From Drechslerella dactyloides (taxonomy: Eukaryota; Ascomycota; Orbiliomycetes; Orbiliales; Orbiliaceae), in assembly GCA_020064725.1 (NCBI GenBank), contig JAGTWJ010000007.1, positions 1 to 64,000 of the forward strand: a DNA stretch of 64,000 nt. Direction: 5' to 3'. Position numbers and translations under genes: made by a program. Shown piece after piece: positions 45,701-57,005 of this stretch; position 1 is the first letter of the stretch; every line of letters starts with the position of its first letter. Below the pieces are notes generated by a model that saw only the letters and a program-made list of their open reading frames with translations, was not told the DNA's origin and ran no database searches.

Positions 45701-48417
45701 ACCACCAGCGATGATATCTTGCTATTAGCGTCTGCAATGGTCTTTGATATGTCGCTTCCAGCTATCTTTGGCATGCTTTTGTTGGGCTCATCAGTTGCTG
45801 TAGCGTCTCGAGAAGGTAAGACCTCAGTTAGGGTACCAGTTTGTTTCTTATACTGATTTGACTAGTTCGATATTCACCTCCGTTGATGGTCGACTTTGTC
45901 GTGGACCACAAGATCAGTTCGTGCATTTTCACTCCAACGCAACTCAAGGCAATGCTCTCTGCAGACAACGCCAGTCGCCTTAGATCATGGCAGTCTCTCA
46001 AAAGTCTTGTAGCCGGTGGTGAAGCGGTTACCGGCCACCTGTTAGCTTCATTAATAGCGCTAGATCTTCCAATGGCTCGATATTTCAATGGGTATGGCCC
46101 AACAGAAACAACAATTTGCAACTCGCTTATGGAGTAAGCCTCTTCCCAATACCTTCAACGATTCATTCATGCGAACTAATTTGGCGACAGATTGGATTCC
46201 GACGATATCACGAAAGCGAGGATTCCTCTTGGTGGCCCACTTCAGCCCTCCAGGTTTTACATTCTTGATCAAAATCTTCATGAAACCCCTATAGGGTTTC
46301 CTGGCGAGTTATACATTGGGGGGCTGACGGTTAATGACGGATACATAAACCGCCCGGAAACAACTGCTAGAACATTCACCAGAGATATGTTCTGTACGGA
46401 GTCAGAAACGAAAACTGGTTGGGGAAGGCTTTACAAAACTGGGGATTCTTTCCGCTTACTATCAAACGGAAATCTTGAGTTCTGTGGGCGGATCGGCAGT
46501 GACCGGCAAGTAAAAATCCGCGGCATGCGTACTGAGCTTGAGGAAATCGAAAATGCAATCTGGAGCGTTATTCGGTCCGATGGCGACGAGATATTATCCT
46601 TGGAGCTATCCCAGGTCGCGGTCGTGTTTTACAGTGATAGTGATCAACTCGTGGCATATTTAACATCGACTTCCGCAGAAATCAGCAGCGATACCATGGC
46701 TTTCCTCAGACTCGGACTAAGATCTCGGCTTCCCATCCATATGATACCTAGTATCTTCAAACTTTTGGAAACGATGCCTCTCTCAACTTCCGGAAAGACA
46801 GATTACAAAACGCTTGCTGCTATGGATCCGCCTCGACAAGAGACACCGATATTGAATGATTGGGGCCAGTTGGAATCATCATTACCACCAGTACAAAAGA
46901 TAATTGCTACTATCTGGAGGGATGTATTGTCTCTCAACCAGTCGTTGCAATCGACAGATAACTTTTTCGAGGTTGGGGGCCATTCCTTGGTTTTAATATC
47001 GGTCCAGAATGGCATCAAGTCGAAATTACGGATCTCAGTGTCTCTCGGCGATATGTTCGCGCAACCAACATTAGGAGGAATGGAAGAATTGGTGCTTTCG
47101 CATCCTGACTACAAAGGAGACTTTGAAGTCATCAGCTCTCCCTCAAAGCGCCCAGTAAGCAACACGAATATCTCCTCTAACAGTTGTGCACAAATATCTA
47201 ACACCAAACAGGACCACATCGACTGGGAAGTCGAAGCCTCTTTGCCTAATGACATCAATTGGGAAGGTTTTGCCGCTCATTCCTTAGAAACCTCCATCAT
47301 CGCTCTGACCGGCGCATGCAGTATGGCAGGCGTCCATTTTCTCCATCATCTATTAGTGAATACAGATTGTAAGATTTTCTGCATCGCGGTGCCTGGACAC
47401 AACGACGCTGCTGCAATGCAAAATATCCTGGATGCTCTTGAAAATTGGAAGCTATACGATAGTCTGCCATCGCAAGCCCTCCTCAGAATATCAGTATATG
47501 CTGGTAGTTGTGCGGATGCTACTTTGGGACTCGATCCAGCAAAGATCACAATTCTAACGAAGCTAGTTGACACGATCTACCACATCGATTCTGAGGTCAG
47601 TCTGCTGAAAAACTATCAGGATATTCGCGCCGCAAATCTCGGATCTGTGCATTTCTTGATCAAGCTAGCACAAGGTGGTAAAACAAAACGGCTACACTAC
47701 CTTTCGACGTGGGGTGTCCCCCATTTGCAAAGCTGGAACACAACACAACTTAAAGGAGAAATACACAAGGATGAGCAAGACATGGGGAACATGGTTCCAG
47801 GCCCGGATAGTACCCTCGGGTATCTCAAATGCAGATGGGCTTGTGAGGCCGTTCTCTTGAAAGCAGCCGAGCATGGGTTACCAGTTACGATATACCGATC
47901 TTGTATGTGTGGCGGTTCCCGAAAAACCGGCCAGCCTGTTGGGAGAACCGATATCAACCGTCGTATTTTGGAAGCTAGTCTCCAAGTGGGTATGGTGCCA
48001 GATTTCTCCAGTGAAAATGGTGGCGGAATGTCATGGGTATCGGTCGACTTTTTGGTAGAGAGCATATACCTGCTCTCGCAACTCCCAACGACCACCACAG
48101 CCAAAATCTATCACGTCGTCAACAGTCAGCACAACCTTTACAACAATATACCAAAAATCCTCCAAACATCTTATGCCGGCGATGAGATGAGGTCTGTAGA
48201 CCCCGCGCAATGGTTCTCAGCCTTGAGGAAGCAGAACGATACAGATATGACGATGATGGCAGAGGTTCTTGCACGTTGGCATACTGCCGGCTGGGTACCC
48301 TTTGGGCTAGAAGCAAAGAAAACTTTGGAAATTTTGAAGCTAAACGGATTAACACCACCTGTATTTGACCTAGATTTTGTGCGGAAGACTGTTATTGGAA
48401 AGCCAGGATTTTCTTAA
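36787..48417 (+). CDS. PKS-NRPS hybrid: KS-AT-(DH0)-(ER0)-KR-ACP-C-A-T-R
   Basis: Exons 36787-37722, 37775-37966, 38032-38510, 38590-39167, 39236-43021, 43075-43551, 43605-45815, 45866-46133 and 46191-48417 give 3717 residues, all phases matched. KS: DTACSSTMVA, EAHGTGT (restored by splicing), NIGHLE. AT: FTGQGAQW, GHSSGEIGAA. DH (about 900-1200) keeps HELLGAR but has WLRDM where the catalytic DH pair belongs. No C-methyltransferase seen. ER remnant (about 1500-1750) lacks the GGVG nucleotide loop. KR: LGGLGGLG, NYVIGN. ACP: GLDSLSA (about 2134). C: HHLAWDR (about 2331). A: TSGSTGRPKG, NGYGPTE, GRIGSDRQVKIRG, STSGKTDYK; the FDMS core keeps the Asp that binds the amino group. T: GGHSL (about 3237). 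R (about 3340-3700): TGACSMAG and GYLKCRW, both atypical. It should join a short beta-hydroxy polyketide to one amino acid. No stops or frameshifts. Confidence 0.92.
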
Positions 48418-48698
48418 CTTCGATGTTTTGAATACCGAGAGATGATTATTTTCTTCGGTATACTTTATATATGTATATATCCGTCCTGTTTAAAAATATA
48501 TCTCTCAGCAATGTGCTAAATGAATTCGGTTATCGACTTTCACACCCTCGAGCCACTATTCCCGCAAAATTTCAACATAGTCCTAGTTTCTACTCAGACA
48601 ACTCACATTTCATATGAGTTTCGATGCGCTGACTATAGCTTCAGAAGTTAGTGATATCAAAAGGGCTACGACGCTGTTAATTTTTCTATTAGCGTCCT

Positions 48699-51600
48699 TC
48701 AGACATAGACCGCGGGCTCCAGCAGCAGCAATATCTGGAAAGAGTTATATGACAGGCCACCATCACCAGAATCTCTATTTATCACAATCTTGGTTATCCT
48801 CAGGTTCTGCATCGCTATTGCATGATCCGAAAGCATTCGCCCAAGTGCTGCAATTTCAAGCAGCCCTAGAAGTGTCTTTCCAATCTGAAATTTTTCTTTC
48901 TGCTCGATAGTTGGATTCTTGCCCAGCACAAATGATACGTCAAGGATTCCTAAGTCAGGATTCCTGGAAGCTATGACGCTCCATATCTTCCGAATCGTCC
49001 AAAGCGTATCGAAGCTAAGCTGGCCAGCTAGTATAGATACCCAGACAGTCTCCGAACCGCCAGGCCGCCAAGACTTTTCTATGGCTCTTGTAAAAACATC
49101 ATAATAAGCTCGGCTTAGTCGAGCCGCCCTCACAACTAAAGTTTGTTGTGGTAGGCCAATCTGCCCGTCTTTCGCAACTTCGACAAGGAGGTGATAGGGC
49201 CACCCTTCAAGGACACTAAATGTGTATTCCGAAGTACTATAGCGATGTTTGTACGTATACCGAGAGTACCAGAGGCCGTTCGAGTCACCAACCTGTGCGT
49301 TCGCTGAGGTTTCGACGGCCAACCTTCTTAAATCATTAATTTTCCCAGGTGTAAGATTTTCCGCCTGCCAGGGGAGAGAACCCACAAAATCTTGGATCTC
49401 CTTTGGACATCCACTAAGCTTAGGGTTTTCTTGGACGTCGTACTCAGGCACACCTTGGCCATGCACATTGATGAAATCACTAATCTCAAAGGCGTACGAG
49501 CTGCGCGATGACCATGTCACCCCGCAGCCTACCTCGGTAACCTCTTTCAAATCAGGCCTGCCGCGTATTGCTATAGCCGTCTTAAAGTTTTTCCCATCCG
49601 CATCTTTATTTTCAAAGACAAAGTCATCCAGGCTGATTATCAGTTGCGGTAGGTCCCGATCCCATTTAATCCATAGTGCGCCTACCCGTCTCTTAGGATT
49701 CAGGACTGGATATGGTCGTAAAAATATTCTTCGGCAGAGGTCATCAATAGCATATACTTCTGCTAGTCCATTTAGCGTGAGCAACACGCGCCGCTTGAGA
49801 CTCTCTTTAGGTGTTTGGTGTTCAGTCGGTATCTCGACGCCGTATTCAGTATTAACAAAAAGTTGGGTTTCCTCCTTGTTTAAGTCATATCGCTTATAAA
49901 GACCTTGAAGGACTTTGGTCGTTTGAGCTGAAGGTTGGGGGATCGTAATATGTCGCAACCCAAAAAGTCCTCTTTTAAATCTGGTCCAAGATCTCATATC
50001 AGATTTAAATGTCGCTTCTTGATGTCTGATCCATAGCGCCCAAATCGCATCACCAAAACGCATGACAACTAAGCTGGCTCCGGTCTCGCCCTCTGATTCC
50101 GGAAACTTCGTTGACAGGAGGATATTGCCAAATTCGCGATTCACGGCTAGCCAGAAATCCTTGATCTCGATAGTTTCCAAGCCTGGCAATGCCAAATCTT
50201 GAGGATTCAATTTTTCATTCGGAATACTTGAGTCAGGCACCGACAAGCTGAAGCGGCAAAATGGAGAAGCCGCAGACGTGAGTTTAAAATCGTCCTGGGG
50301 CAATTCAGAGGCCATTTTTGCCCTCCAGCGCAGCTGGCCATCATCGAACTTGGTACCATCCTGGCGCTCGAAAGACCAGGCTATGATATCGCTTAGAAAG
50401 CTCGGAAGCTCGTCAGTCCCCATTGAGTGGCATTCCGAGATGTCCGCAGGACTTGAAATCAATTCCACGTTTTTGACAAGTGATGCGTCATCCTTAAGTA
50501 GTTGTTGCCGCCTATCAATACTCATTGACCTAAGCTCGTTGGCGTAGATAGGCTGATCTTCAAGATACGTTAGCGTCATAAACTCCGTCTGAGCCTTTGA
50601 GTAGGTGCCTCTGCGGAGTGCTAGCATAGGGGGATCCTCAGCTGCCCCAAACAAGCTTTCTCCATCAGTGTTGATAGGTCTTCCTGGGTCGTGTGCTATA
50701 GACATAACAAGACACGCCCCATGTTTGTCATGCACTCCAATCATCAACACGGTGACCTGGTATTCGCCGAACACTGCTGCCCCTTCCTCCAACAATGCTT
50801 GTAGTACAAGAATATCTCGGGACTTTATTTGGACTAAATCTCTCAAAATTGGATATATCTCTTCCGGATTATCGAATTTAAGTGCCCGATACCCATTGGG
50901 GGATTGTGTCTTTTTTTTAATGTAGCCTCCAGTGAATCCAGTTAAGCCTAAGAGAGTGATATGATTGAGCTGCACGGCACCTGTCTGCCGGATCCAAATC
51001 GAATTCAGAATATTGGCCAAAGTCCTGATAGACGATGATTCGTCGCCGTAGCTGAAATGTTGTAACCGGTCGAGTACAAGGTGCTTCTCTAACCTGGAAT
51101 ATTGAAAGTTGACCTTCGGTTGCATGCCAGATGCTAACACATATTCAGCAGAACCTGCGAAATATGATGGTCCTGGGTGGGCTTCTTGCACTCCAAGAGG
51201 ATGGTGTTCCAGCTTCAAACCTTGAGAAGTGATGATAAGGTTACGGTTACTTGCAGGTTGCTCGTCCACCAGAAAGTCGAGTTCCGTTGATACCCCCAAC
51301 GTCGAGCTGGATAAAACACTATTCCCGGGCGCTTGTAGTACGAGTTGTACAAACATCACTGCAGTTTTTGGGTACTCCAGAACGAAAAATATGGATTGAA
51401 TTTTGGCCTGGTATAACCCATTGGGGAAATCCTGCAGTATTTTGATCACTGATAAAATCTCTGTCGTCCCCAACAACGAAGCGAGAGCCTCCGCCTCTGC
51501 AGAACCTTCGTGATACCGCTCAAGCAACGCGACGTTGAAAAAATATGCAAATCTGTTTTTCCGTCCATCCGGGTCCTGATAGTGTTTTAGCCCATAACCC

Positions 51601-52259
51601 GGCAGCTCCGACACACGATTTAACACCACCAAAGTCTTGCCGTTCCTGATGTCCCAGAATGTGATATACTCCAGAGGTACGTTGGGGCTCCGAGGGGTCT
51701 GGTTGGCAGGGTACGTTCGGCCCCGCATGTTGCCCAATGCTACCGTTCTCCAGCAAAGGTATAGGAGAGGAGGCAGGGTTAAGCTGCTTGATTCGCCCTG
51801 GCCTTCTATCCTCCATACGTCCTCGCTGTACCTGACAACCAGATGCTTTTGGGATGGAGAGATCCTTGCTTCCAGCGATAATTCCTGCGCCGATCTACCC
51901 AAAGAGACGCCTGTGAACCTGGGAGGGTTCGAGGAGAAGATATCGTCTGGGATATGTAGAGCCCTCAAGATCGCCGACAGAGGATGATCCAGAAGAGACC
52001 CACTCTGATATACTCTGAGATTCGGGTCAGGGTGAACTTGATCGGGTCTTTGCCGCTGTATTGGAATGAGGTGTTCACGGGCTCTTTTCTGTGCAGCTTT
52101 GATCAAATCAGTTTCCTCTTCTTTCTCGAGATATGGACTATCGAAGTCCTCATCTTGTTCCTCTTCTTCGCCGTACCCGACATTCATATCGACCTCTTCC
52201 GTTTTTTGGTAACCCAGATCCTCAAACTTTCCCCCTAGACTTTGCAAATAATCAAGCAT
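48699..52259 (-). CDS. Large orphan protein, 1186 residues in one exon (5' end unresolved)
   Basis: An uninterrupted frame from the ATG at 52259 gives about 1186 residues. The frame is open further 5' to a stop near 52512, without another ATG. The N-terminal part is acidic and charged (EEEEQDEDFDSPY, then KEEETDLIKAAQKRAREH); the rest alternates beta-rich and helical stretches without repeats, signal peptide or membrane helices. I recognise no catalytic motif or family. An upstream exon is likely: joining GCAG (donor about 52463) to an acceptor about 44 bp later links a frame open back to about 52587 (ASLFSLSDESLGAGED) with GPNKARDQWG in the main frame. The gene converges on the PKS-NRPS (281 bp between stops). 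Long intact coding with no lesion indicates a functional gene; cytosolic or nuclear location is inferred from the absence of targeting signals. Confidence 0.75.
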   Translation of the reverse strand: MLDYLQSLGGKFEDLGYQKTEEVDMNVGYGEEEEQDEDFDSPYLEKEEETDLIKAAQKRAREHLIPIQRQRPDQVHPDPNLRVYQSGSLLDHPLSAILRALHIPDDIFSSNPPRFTGVSLGRSAQELSLEARISPSQKHLVVRYSEDVWRIEGQGESSSLTLPPLLYLCWRTVALGNMRGRTYPANQTPRSPNVPLEYITFWDIRNGKTLVVLNRVSELPGYGLKHYQDPDGRKNRFAYFFNVALLERYHEGSAEAEALASLLGTTEILSVIKILQDFPNGLYQAKIQSIFFVLEYPKTAVMFVQLVLQAPGNSVLSSSTLGVSTELDFLVDEQPASNRNLIITSQGLKLEHHPLGVQEAHPGPSYFAGSAEYVLASGMQPKVNFQYSRLEKHLVLDRLQHFSYGDESSSIRTLANILNSIWIRQTGAVQLNHITLLGLTGFTGGYIKKKTQSPNGYRALKFDNPEEIYPILRDLVQIKSRDILVLQALLEEGAAVFGEYQVTVLMIGVHDKHGACLVMSIAHDPGRPINTDGESLFGAAEDPPMLALRRGTYSKAQTEFMTLTYLEDQPIYANELRSMSIDRRQQLLKDDASLVKNVELISSPADISECHSMGTDELPSFLSDIIAWSFERQDGTKFDDGQLRWRAKMASELPQDDFKLTSAASPFCRFSLSVPDSSIPNEKLNPQDLALPGLETIEIKDFWLAVNREFGNILLSTKFPESEGETGASLVVMRFGDAIWALWIRHQEATFKSDMRSWTRFKRGLFGLRHITIPQPSAQTTKVLQGLYKRYDLNKEETQLFVNTEYGVEIPTEHQTPKESLKRRVLLTLNGLAEVYAIDDLCRRIFLRPYPVLNPKRRVGALWIKWDRDLPQLIISLDDFVFENKDADGKNFKTAIAIRGRPDLKEVTEVGCGVTWSSRSSYAFEISDFINVHGQGVPEYDVQENPKLSGCPKEIQDFVGSLPWQAENLTPGKINDLRRLAVETSANAQVGDSNGLWYSRYTYKHRYSTSEYTFSVLEGWPYHLLVEVAKDGQIGLPQQTLVVRAARLSRAYYDVFTRAIEKSWRPGGSETVWVSILAGQLSFDTLWTIRKIWSVIASRNPDLGILDVSFVLGKNPTIEQKEKFQIGKTLLGLLEIAALGRMLSDHAIAMQNLRITKIVINRDSGDGGLSYNSFQILLLLEPAVYV

Positions 52260-52587
52260 GCCTTGCAACTGCGTAGGATCAGCATCCTTTGGAGCTTCTT
52301 TGGGTCCCTTTGCTTGTTCCTTTTTTTTCTTCCCAATTGTCTTCCTGGTTCTTCGCTGGAGTCTAGAACTTCCCCATTGGTCGCGGGCTTTGTTCGGGCC
52401 TGTTGGTTCATGCGCTGTGGTTTCTCGGATAACCGAATCGCACCTGCGGATATCCTTCCATTGAGTGGCCCCATCACGATCTGCCAGTCGGAGGCAAGGT
52501 GATTCCGTCGAGACTTATTATTCGAATCTTCCCCGGCCCCCAAAGACTCGTCCGAAAGACTGAAGAGTGATGCAATGCTGTGAAGTT

Positions 52588-54244
52588 TAATCAGGTAACT
52601 CAGTCACCATGATGGTATTAACTGAATTTATACTACTGGGCCAGTATTCCCAGTTATGTTGTTCTCAATCGCCGCGGAGTAAACCATGAATTCCTTCAGA
52701 TCAAGCCAAACGGGAACAAACACAACAGCGTTTGGTGTAGTACTCTAATGCTATACGCTAGCATCATTAACGCCTTAGCGGTCAGGAGACGCAATCACAG
52801 GAAATTCGATTGTGAGAATAGACCCACCAGCAAATCCGCAACGTAACACCCCCCTTTTATCGGGCCCACGTAATAATGTGGTCTCCGAGCCACATAACGT
52901 CGCAGTCTGTCATGCGTTCCAAAAAGATGGCTTCGCCAGATTGCACATTAGTGCAAGCACTTGTCACTTTTTCCGCCTCCTGAACTGGATGTTGGGTGCT
53001 AAAATAGAGATGACGAAAGTTGGTAAATGGCCAGTATGTTGAACCACAAGCCTCCGCAGCTCCTGTTCGTGGGCTCTTAGTTCCAATACATGGAATTCAG
53101 CCTAGCTACTATAGGAGGGTTAACTATATTGAAGAAATTGACTGTCGCTCAACCCCCAGTCTTAATTGATTCAAGGGCACCCATTGGAGGTTAGGAGACA
53201 GATTGAGGCATATAAATGGAATATCTATGGTCATAATATTTTCTTTATTTGGTATAGGAGCTGCTTTGGTCGATTGGAAAGACTGCCGGTAATGCGGATG
53301 ATGATCGAAAGGTTTCAAACTAGTATACTGTCAGAGGCCTGAACGGATCGGGACCTGAGAATCAGACAAGAGGACACATCCAGATATGCAATCAGACTAG
53401 CGGCTTAACCCTTGCTTCATTCGATTCATCCCGCTGACACCGTTAAGATTCCTTGTTGTGTGACAGATTCCAATACGAGGTAGGATAATCGGCTGTGGTG
53501 TTAATATATTATGGTTGATCGATAAGCGGATCAGGTTTGTTCATCCGTCAAAATTACTAATTGGATCTTCTTTCCCAGTACGCCCGGAAAAACCGGTTTA
53601 CCAGAGGTACTGCAGCTGTATTGAGTTGTGCGCTTGATGTGTGTCTTACATTGTGACTAAAATTTTAGCAGCTAGCCCCTTAATAGGTGCCGGTTGAATT
53701 ATATAATTATGCCTATCCAAAACGAGCTTTCCTGTCGTCTGTTGGATATACCTGCCGGATATTCCGTATTATAATTATAGCATTGCACTGTCAAACACGT
53801 TGGCAGGATGCAAACGGCAGGCACAGCACCGGGCTTAAGGCGTTATATCATCGGTGCCTTGATGTTACACCCAGGTGAGTTTTCCAACGAGCCAACTTGG
53901 ACGAATTAAGGTGGCTACATGCCGGAACATTGGCGCAAGGCGACGAAGATATATCAAACCAACACTATCAAACCTGAATTCTTTCAGGTATACCTTCATG
54001 GTATGAAAATTTCCGTTATTCGTATTTCGTGCAGATAATATAGTTGTCTAATATTCAGCAGCTAAGATCAGTATGATATTTGAGCGAGTTTGATGCTCTA
54101 TAGGCTGTCAATTCATGCTACATCTAATCGCGATTTATGTTATAGATCTATGCATCCCCCCGGTCTTACCGATAGAGGTCCACAGTCGACCCGATTTTCG
54201 ACCGGCAGGGCACCATGATCACAACTTTAACGCATGCATAGCTA
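52588..54244. other. Intergenic, no supported gene
   Basis: About 1.65 kb between the orphan gene and regulator 2. Short frames (52812-53042, 53687-53878, 54115-54399) carry nothing recognisable. The part from 54115 overlaps the 3' end of regulator 2 on the other strand. No repeat or RNA gene seen. Confidence 0.5.
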
Positions 54245-56390
54245 TTATCGGTCATCGAATATACTCTCAAAAAGAGCTAGATCAACGCCTTGCAAATCCC
54301 ATCCATCGCTCAAGATCTGTGAGCTTCCAGCGAGCAGCGATTCATGAGTGCTTGTTGCCGAAGGGCCAGATGGCAAGGATTCCGCTACTTTATTCGTAGA
54401 CGCACCAGATCGCTCCACCCTGACGTTACCAAGGTAGGGAATGTATATTTGCAAGACGTCACCGTCTTTGCTTATTCTACCGCTGCATTCCAATTCCCCT
54501 CCGTTAGCACCTGGAGGAGAATTTGTTAAATAGTTGCCGCCTAGCGCGGCGTCAGATTCAACCAGAAGCAGGTGCCGATTAACAAGCGCGATTTTTGCAG
54601 CGATAGCGTCGGCACCAACGTCAGCTGCACTTTCGAGTCTCTCAAGAGCGAGTTCCATCAGGCCGCGGTCGCTCAGCCGCTGGTGAGCCAGAAACCCGAA
54701 TGAGTCGTTGTTGTCGGCGGCGGCAGCAACATGGTTGTGGCGTTGGGCTTTGATATGCGCCAGACACAATGCGGTGTTGGCGATAAAAGCGAGAAAGTCA
54801 ACCCCCCGGCAGAAGGAGCTGGCGCCGGGAGAGCTGCGGTACGACACAAAGCGTGACAGAAGTTCGCGGCTGGCCATGATGGCTGTGATCTTACTGCTTT
54901 GGTACTTGTCATTGGCTGGGGAATGCAGGAGGTATGGCAGATGCAGACGCTGCAGGAGGTGGTAGTGGGCGAACTGGTTCATGAGGCGGACCAGATCGCG
55001 GGCGTGAAGAGCACTGCCATGCCCCGAATCAAGATCGGGAGCCAACCACCACTGCGGCGGCATGGAAGCAGCGGCATTCTGCAGCAGTCTGTCAATTTCC
55101 TGCGTGGTCTGGAGGTCCTGAATGTCGGCGCAGTTTCGTTCGAGGATTCGGCCGCCCGCGAGACAGTCCATTCTCTCCAAGCGCTCCATTGCGCCACAGC
55201 TCTCCAGTCTCTCGGGTCTGGCAAAGTCGCCGTCCGATGTTCCGTGCGGCAAACCGAGCATCAAAGATAGGTAGCGGTCCGATTGCACGATTCGAAACCA
55301 CATGAGTTCCGGGTTGATGCGCCTCCTGGTTGAAGGATCGAGAACTTGTGCATGTGATGGTGGCGAGGCGTTGCTCTGCCCCAAGGCAATCATCTGGGCC
55401 GCGACCAGTGCCCGCCGCATGGCCAGATAGGCAAGGCGTAGGCTGCCCGCATTGTTGTGGTACATGCTCTCCATCATGATGCACTCGATGCCCTCCACCG
55501 TGCCAGAAAACCCGTCATGGCTGGTCACGAGGCGCACCGCCGTCTCAACCGCGCGGTGCATCATATCACGAGGACTGGTACCGAGATGGCCAAGCTTGCT
55601 GACTTCGAGGACCGATAGCCCCTGCAGGTAGAGACCCAGCATGAGGAGTTTCCGCGCAACCAAGACGGGATGAGAGTCCACCGGAGGGTCCTGCAGCAGT
55701 TCCCGAGGGGCCGGCAGCTCTTGACCCATGAATTCTGAGTACGGCGTGCATATCAAGCCGTGGAAGAGCCCCAAGCTCCCTGCGCCGGTGTCCACGATGG
55801 AGTCGAGATCCCGCTTGCTCGGCCAGGCCGTTAAAAGAGTCCGTGAAAGTCCATCATGGGTTTCCGCTCCGCCGGGACCCTGGAAAAGGCTGCCTAGAAA
55901 AGACAAAGATGGCTGAAGCCTCAGGTCGATGAGTTTCCCTCCCTTTGATCGTAGCCAGTTGATAGGTTGGGGTTTGATGAGATACAGTGCTGCATCGGAT
56001 CTCAAGAGGGGCCTGCAGATGGAAGACACGAACCGCATCCAAGGGTGGGGGCTGGCCTGCCAGCTGTGCCAGCGCTCGATCCGAGGGCTCCTGCGGACTA
56101 TTCTGCCGCTGCCCGACCTCTCTCAGCAGCTGCCCGACCAGGGCTTCCAACCGGCCCAGCCGCTCTCCGAGGCCGCTTGCGGTCCTTCCGACGTCTTCCG
56201 GGAATTCCTGGCCGATGCAAAGAGAGCCGCGGCGTCTGCAGTCCCGGCAGACGTTGTCCGTTGGCGTAGCGAATACGCACCGGACCTTCCGCCGCTTGCA
56301 TTCCCAGCAGCTCTGCGTACCTTTCCGAACTTTTCGTTTATTGATCCTCGCATTCGGGTCCGCGAGAGCATGAGAGGGTCCGCCCGCCAT
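54245..56390 (-). CDS. Zn2Cys6 transcription factor with fungal_trans domain (regulator 2)
   Basis: Best model: exons 56030-56390 and 54245-55893, 669 residues. The zinc cluster CWECKRRKVRC-x10-CRDCRRRGSLC follows a basic KRKVRKGTQS and is followed by a coiled-coil linker LGERLGRLEALVGQLLREVG. The two parts lie in different frames that overlap. A 136-bp intron (donor after GCGGTTC at 56029, acceptor TTTTCTAG at 55894) joins DAVR to SLFQGPGG with correct phase, but other joins are possible. The large second exon contains the middle homology domain (ARKLLMLGLYLQGL, WFRIVQSDRYLSLMLGLPHG, GSALHARDLVRLMNQFAHYH). It has a higher GC content than its neighbours. It begins the distal block with the NmrA-like, methyltransferase and P450 genes on the same strand and may control them. 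Confidence 0.82.
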
Positions 56391-57005
56391 GTCGGGCAGC
56401 GATATCGATAACTCCACGTCTGGCTGTCCAGATTGCAATGACCGTCTTCATATAGCAAGCCCGTACGACGCCCTCATCGGCCGTGTGATTTCGAACAGTT
56501 GTGCAACCGTCTCCGCCGGGCTCGGCGGTCGAATTTGGCGACTAACCCGATTTGGACCCCTGCCCTTTCTGTTTCCGCTTGTCGCGGGCGGACTCCATGA
56601 TAGCCTCCAGCATATATGCACATGCTGAGTGCGTATCCCCAGGTGGTCTCGGGGACGCTGAGGCTTGAACCTCCCGAAACCACTTATACATGTAAGTATT
56701 ATCTCCGGATAATTGAGCTTAACTCAGCCACATGAAGTCTAGCCTCAACGATGCATCGTGAAATCACGGTGTAGCAACCTAATGCATCTATACATCAAAT
56801 CTCAGAGCAGATATATTGTTATACGGTGATTTAACAATACATTCGAGTATTCTAGTCAAGATATCACAGAAAAACGATGCCATATCTCCTACTACCATAC
56901 CTTCATATTGCTCCCCGGCCGGAATTTTCAATCCAGCTAACTCCCGGCCTAGGAGTCCTTCCAGAGCAAGTGTCACGATCCAACGCTAGCTACCTGACCC
57001 TTAGC
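56391..57005. other. Intergenic, no supported gene
   Basis: About 600 bp holding the promoter of regulator 2 and the 3' flank of the NmrA-like gene. No domain-bearing frame. Confidence 0.5.

Noticed and set aside
45800..46200. Apparent break in the A domain (stop at 45856, new frames after)
   Set aside because: Resolved by two short introns (45816-45865 and 46134-46190) with good GT/AG sites and matching phase; the domain is intact.
52315..52335. Frameshift in the A8 homopolymer at the 5' end of the orphan gene
   Set aside because: A short intron upstream (about 44 bp) links the two frames with correct phase, so a frameshift or slippage site is not needed; undecided without cDNA.
54704..56411. 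Long plus-strand frames opposite regulator 2
   Set aside because: GC-rich antisense shadows; the minus strand carries the zinc cluster and regulatory domain.
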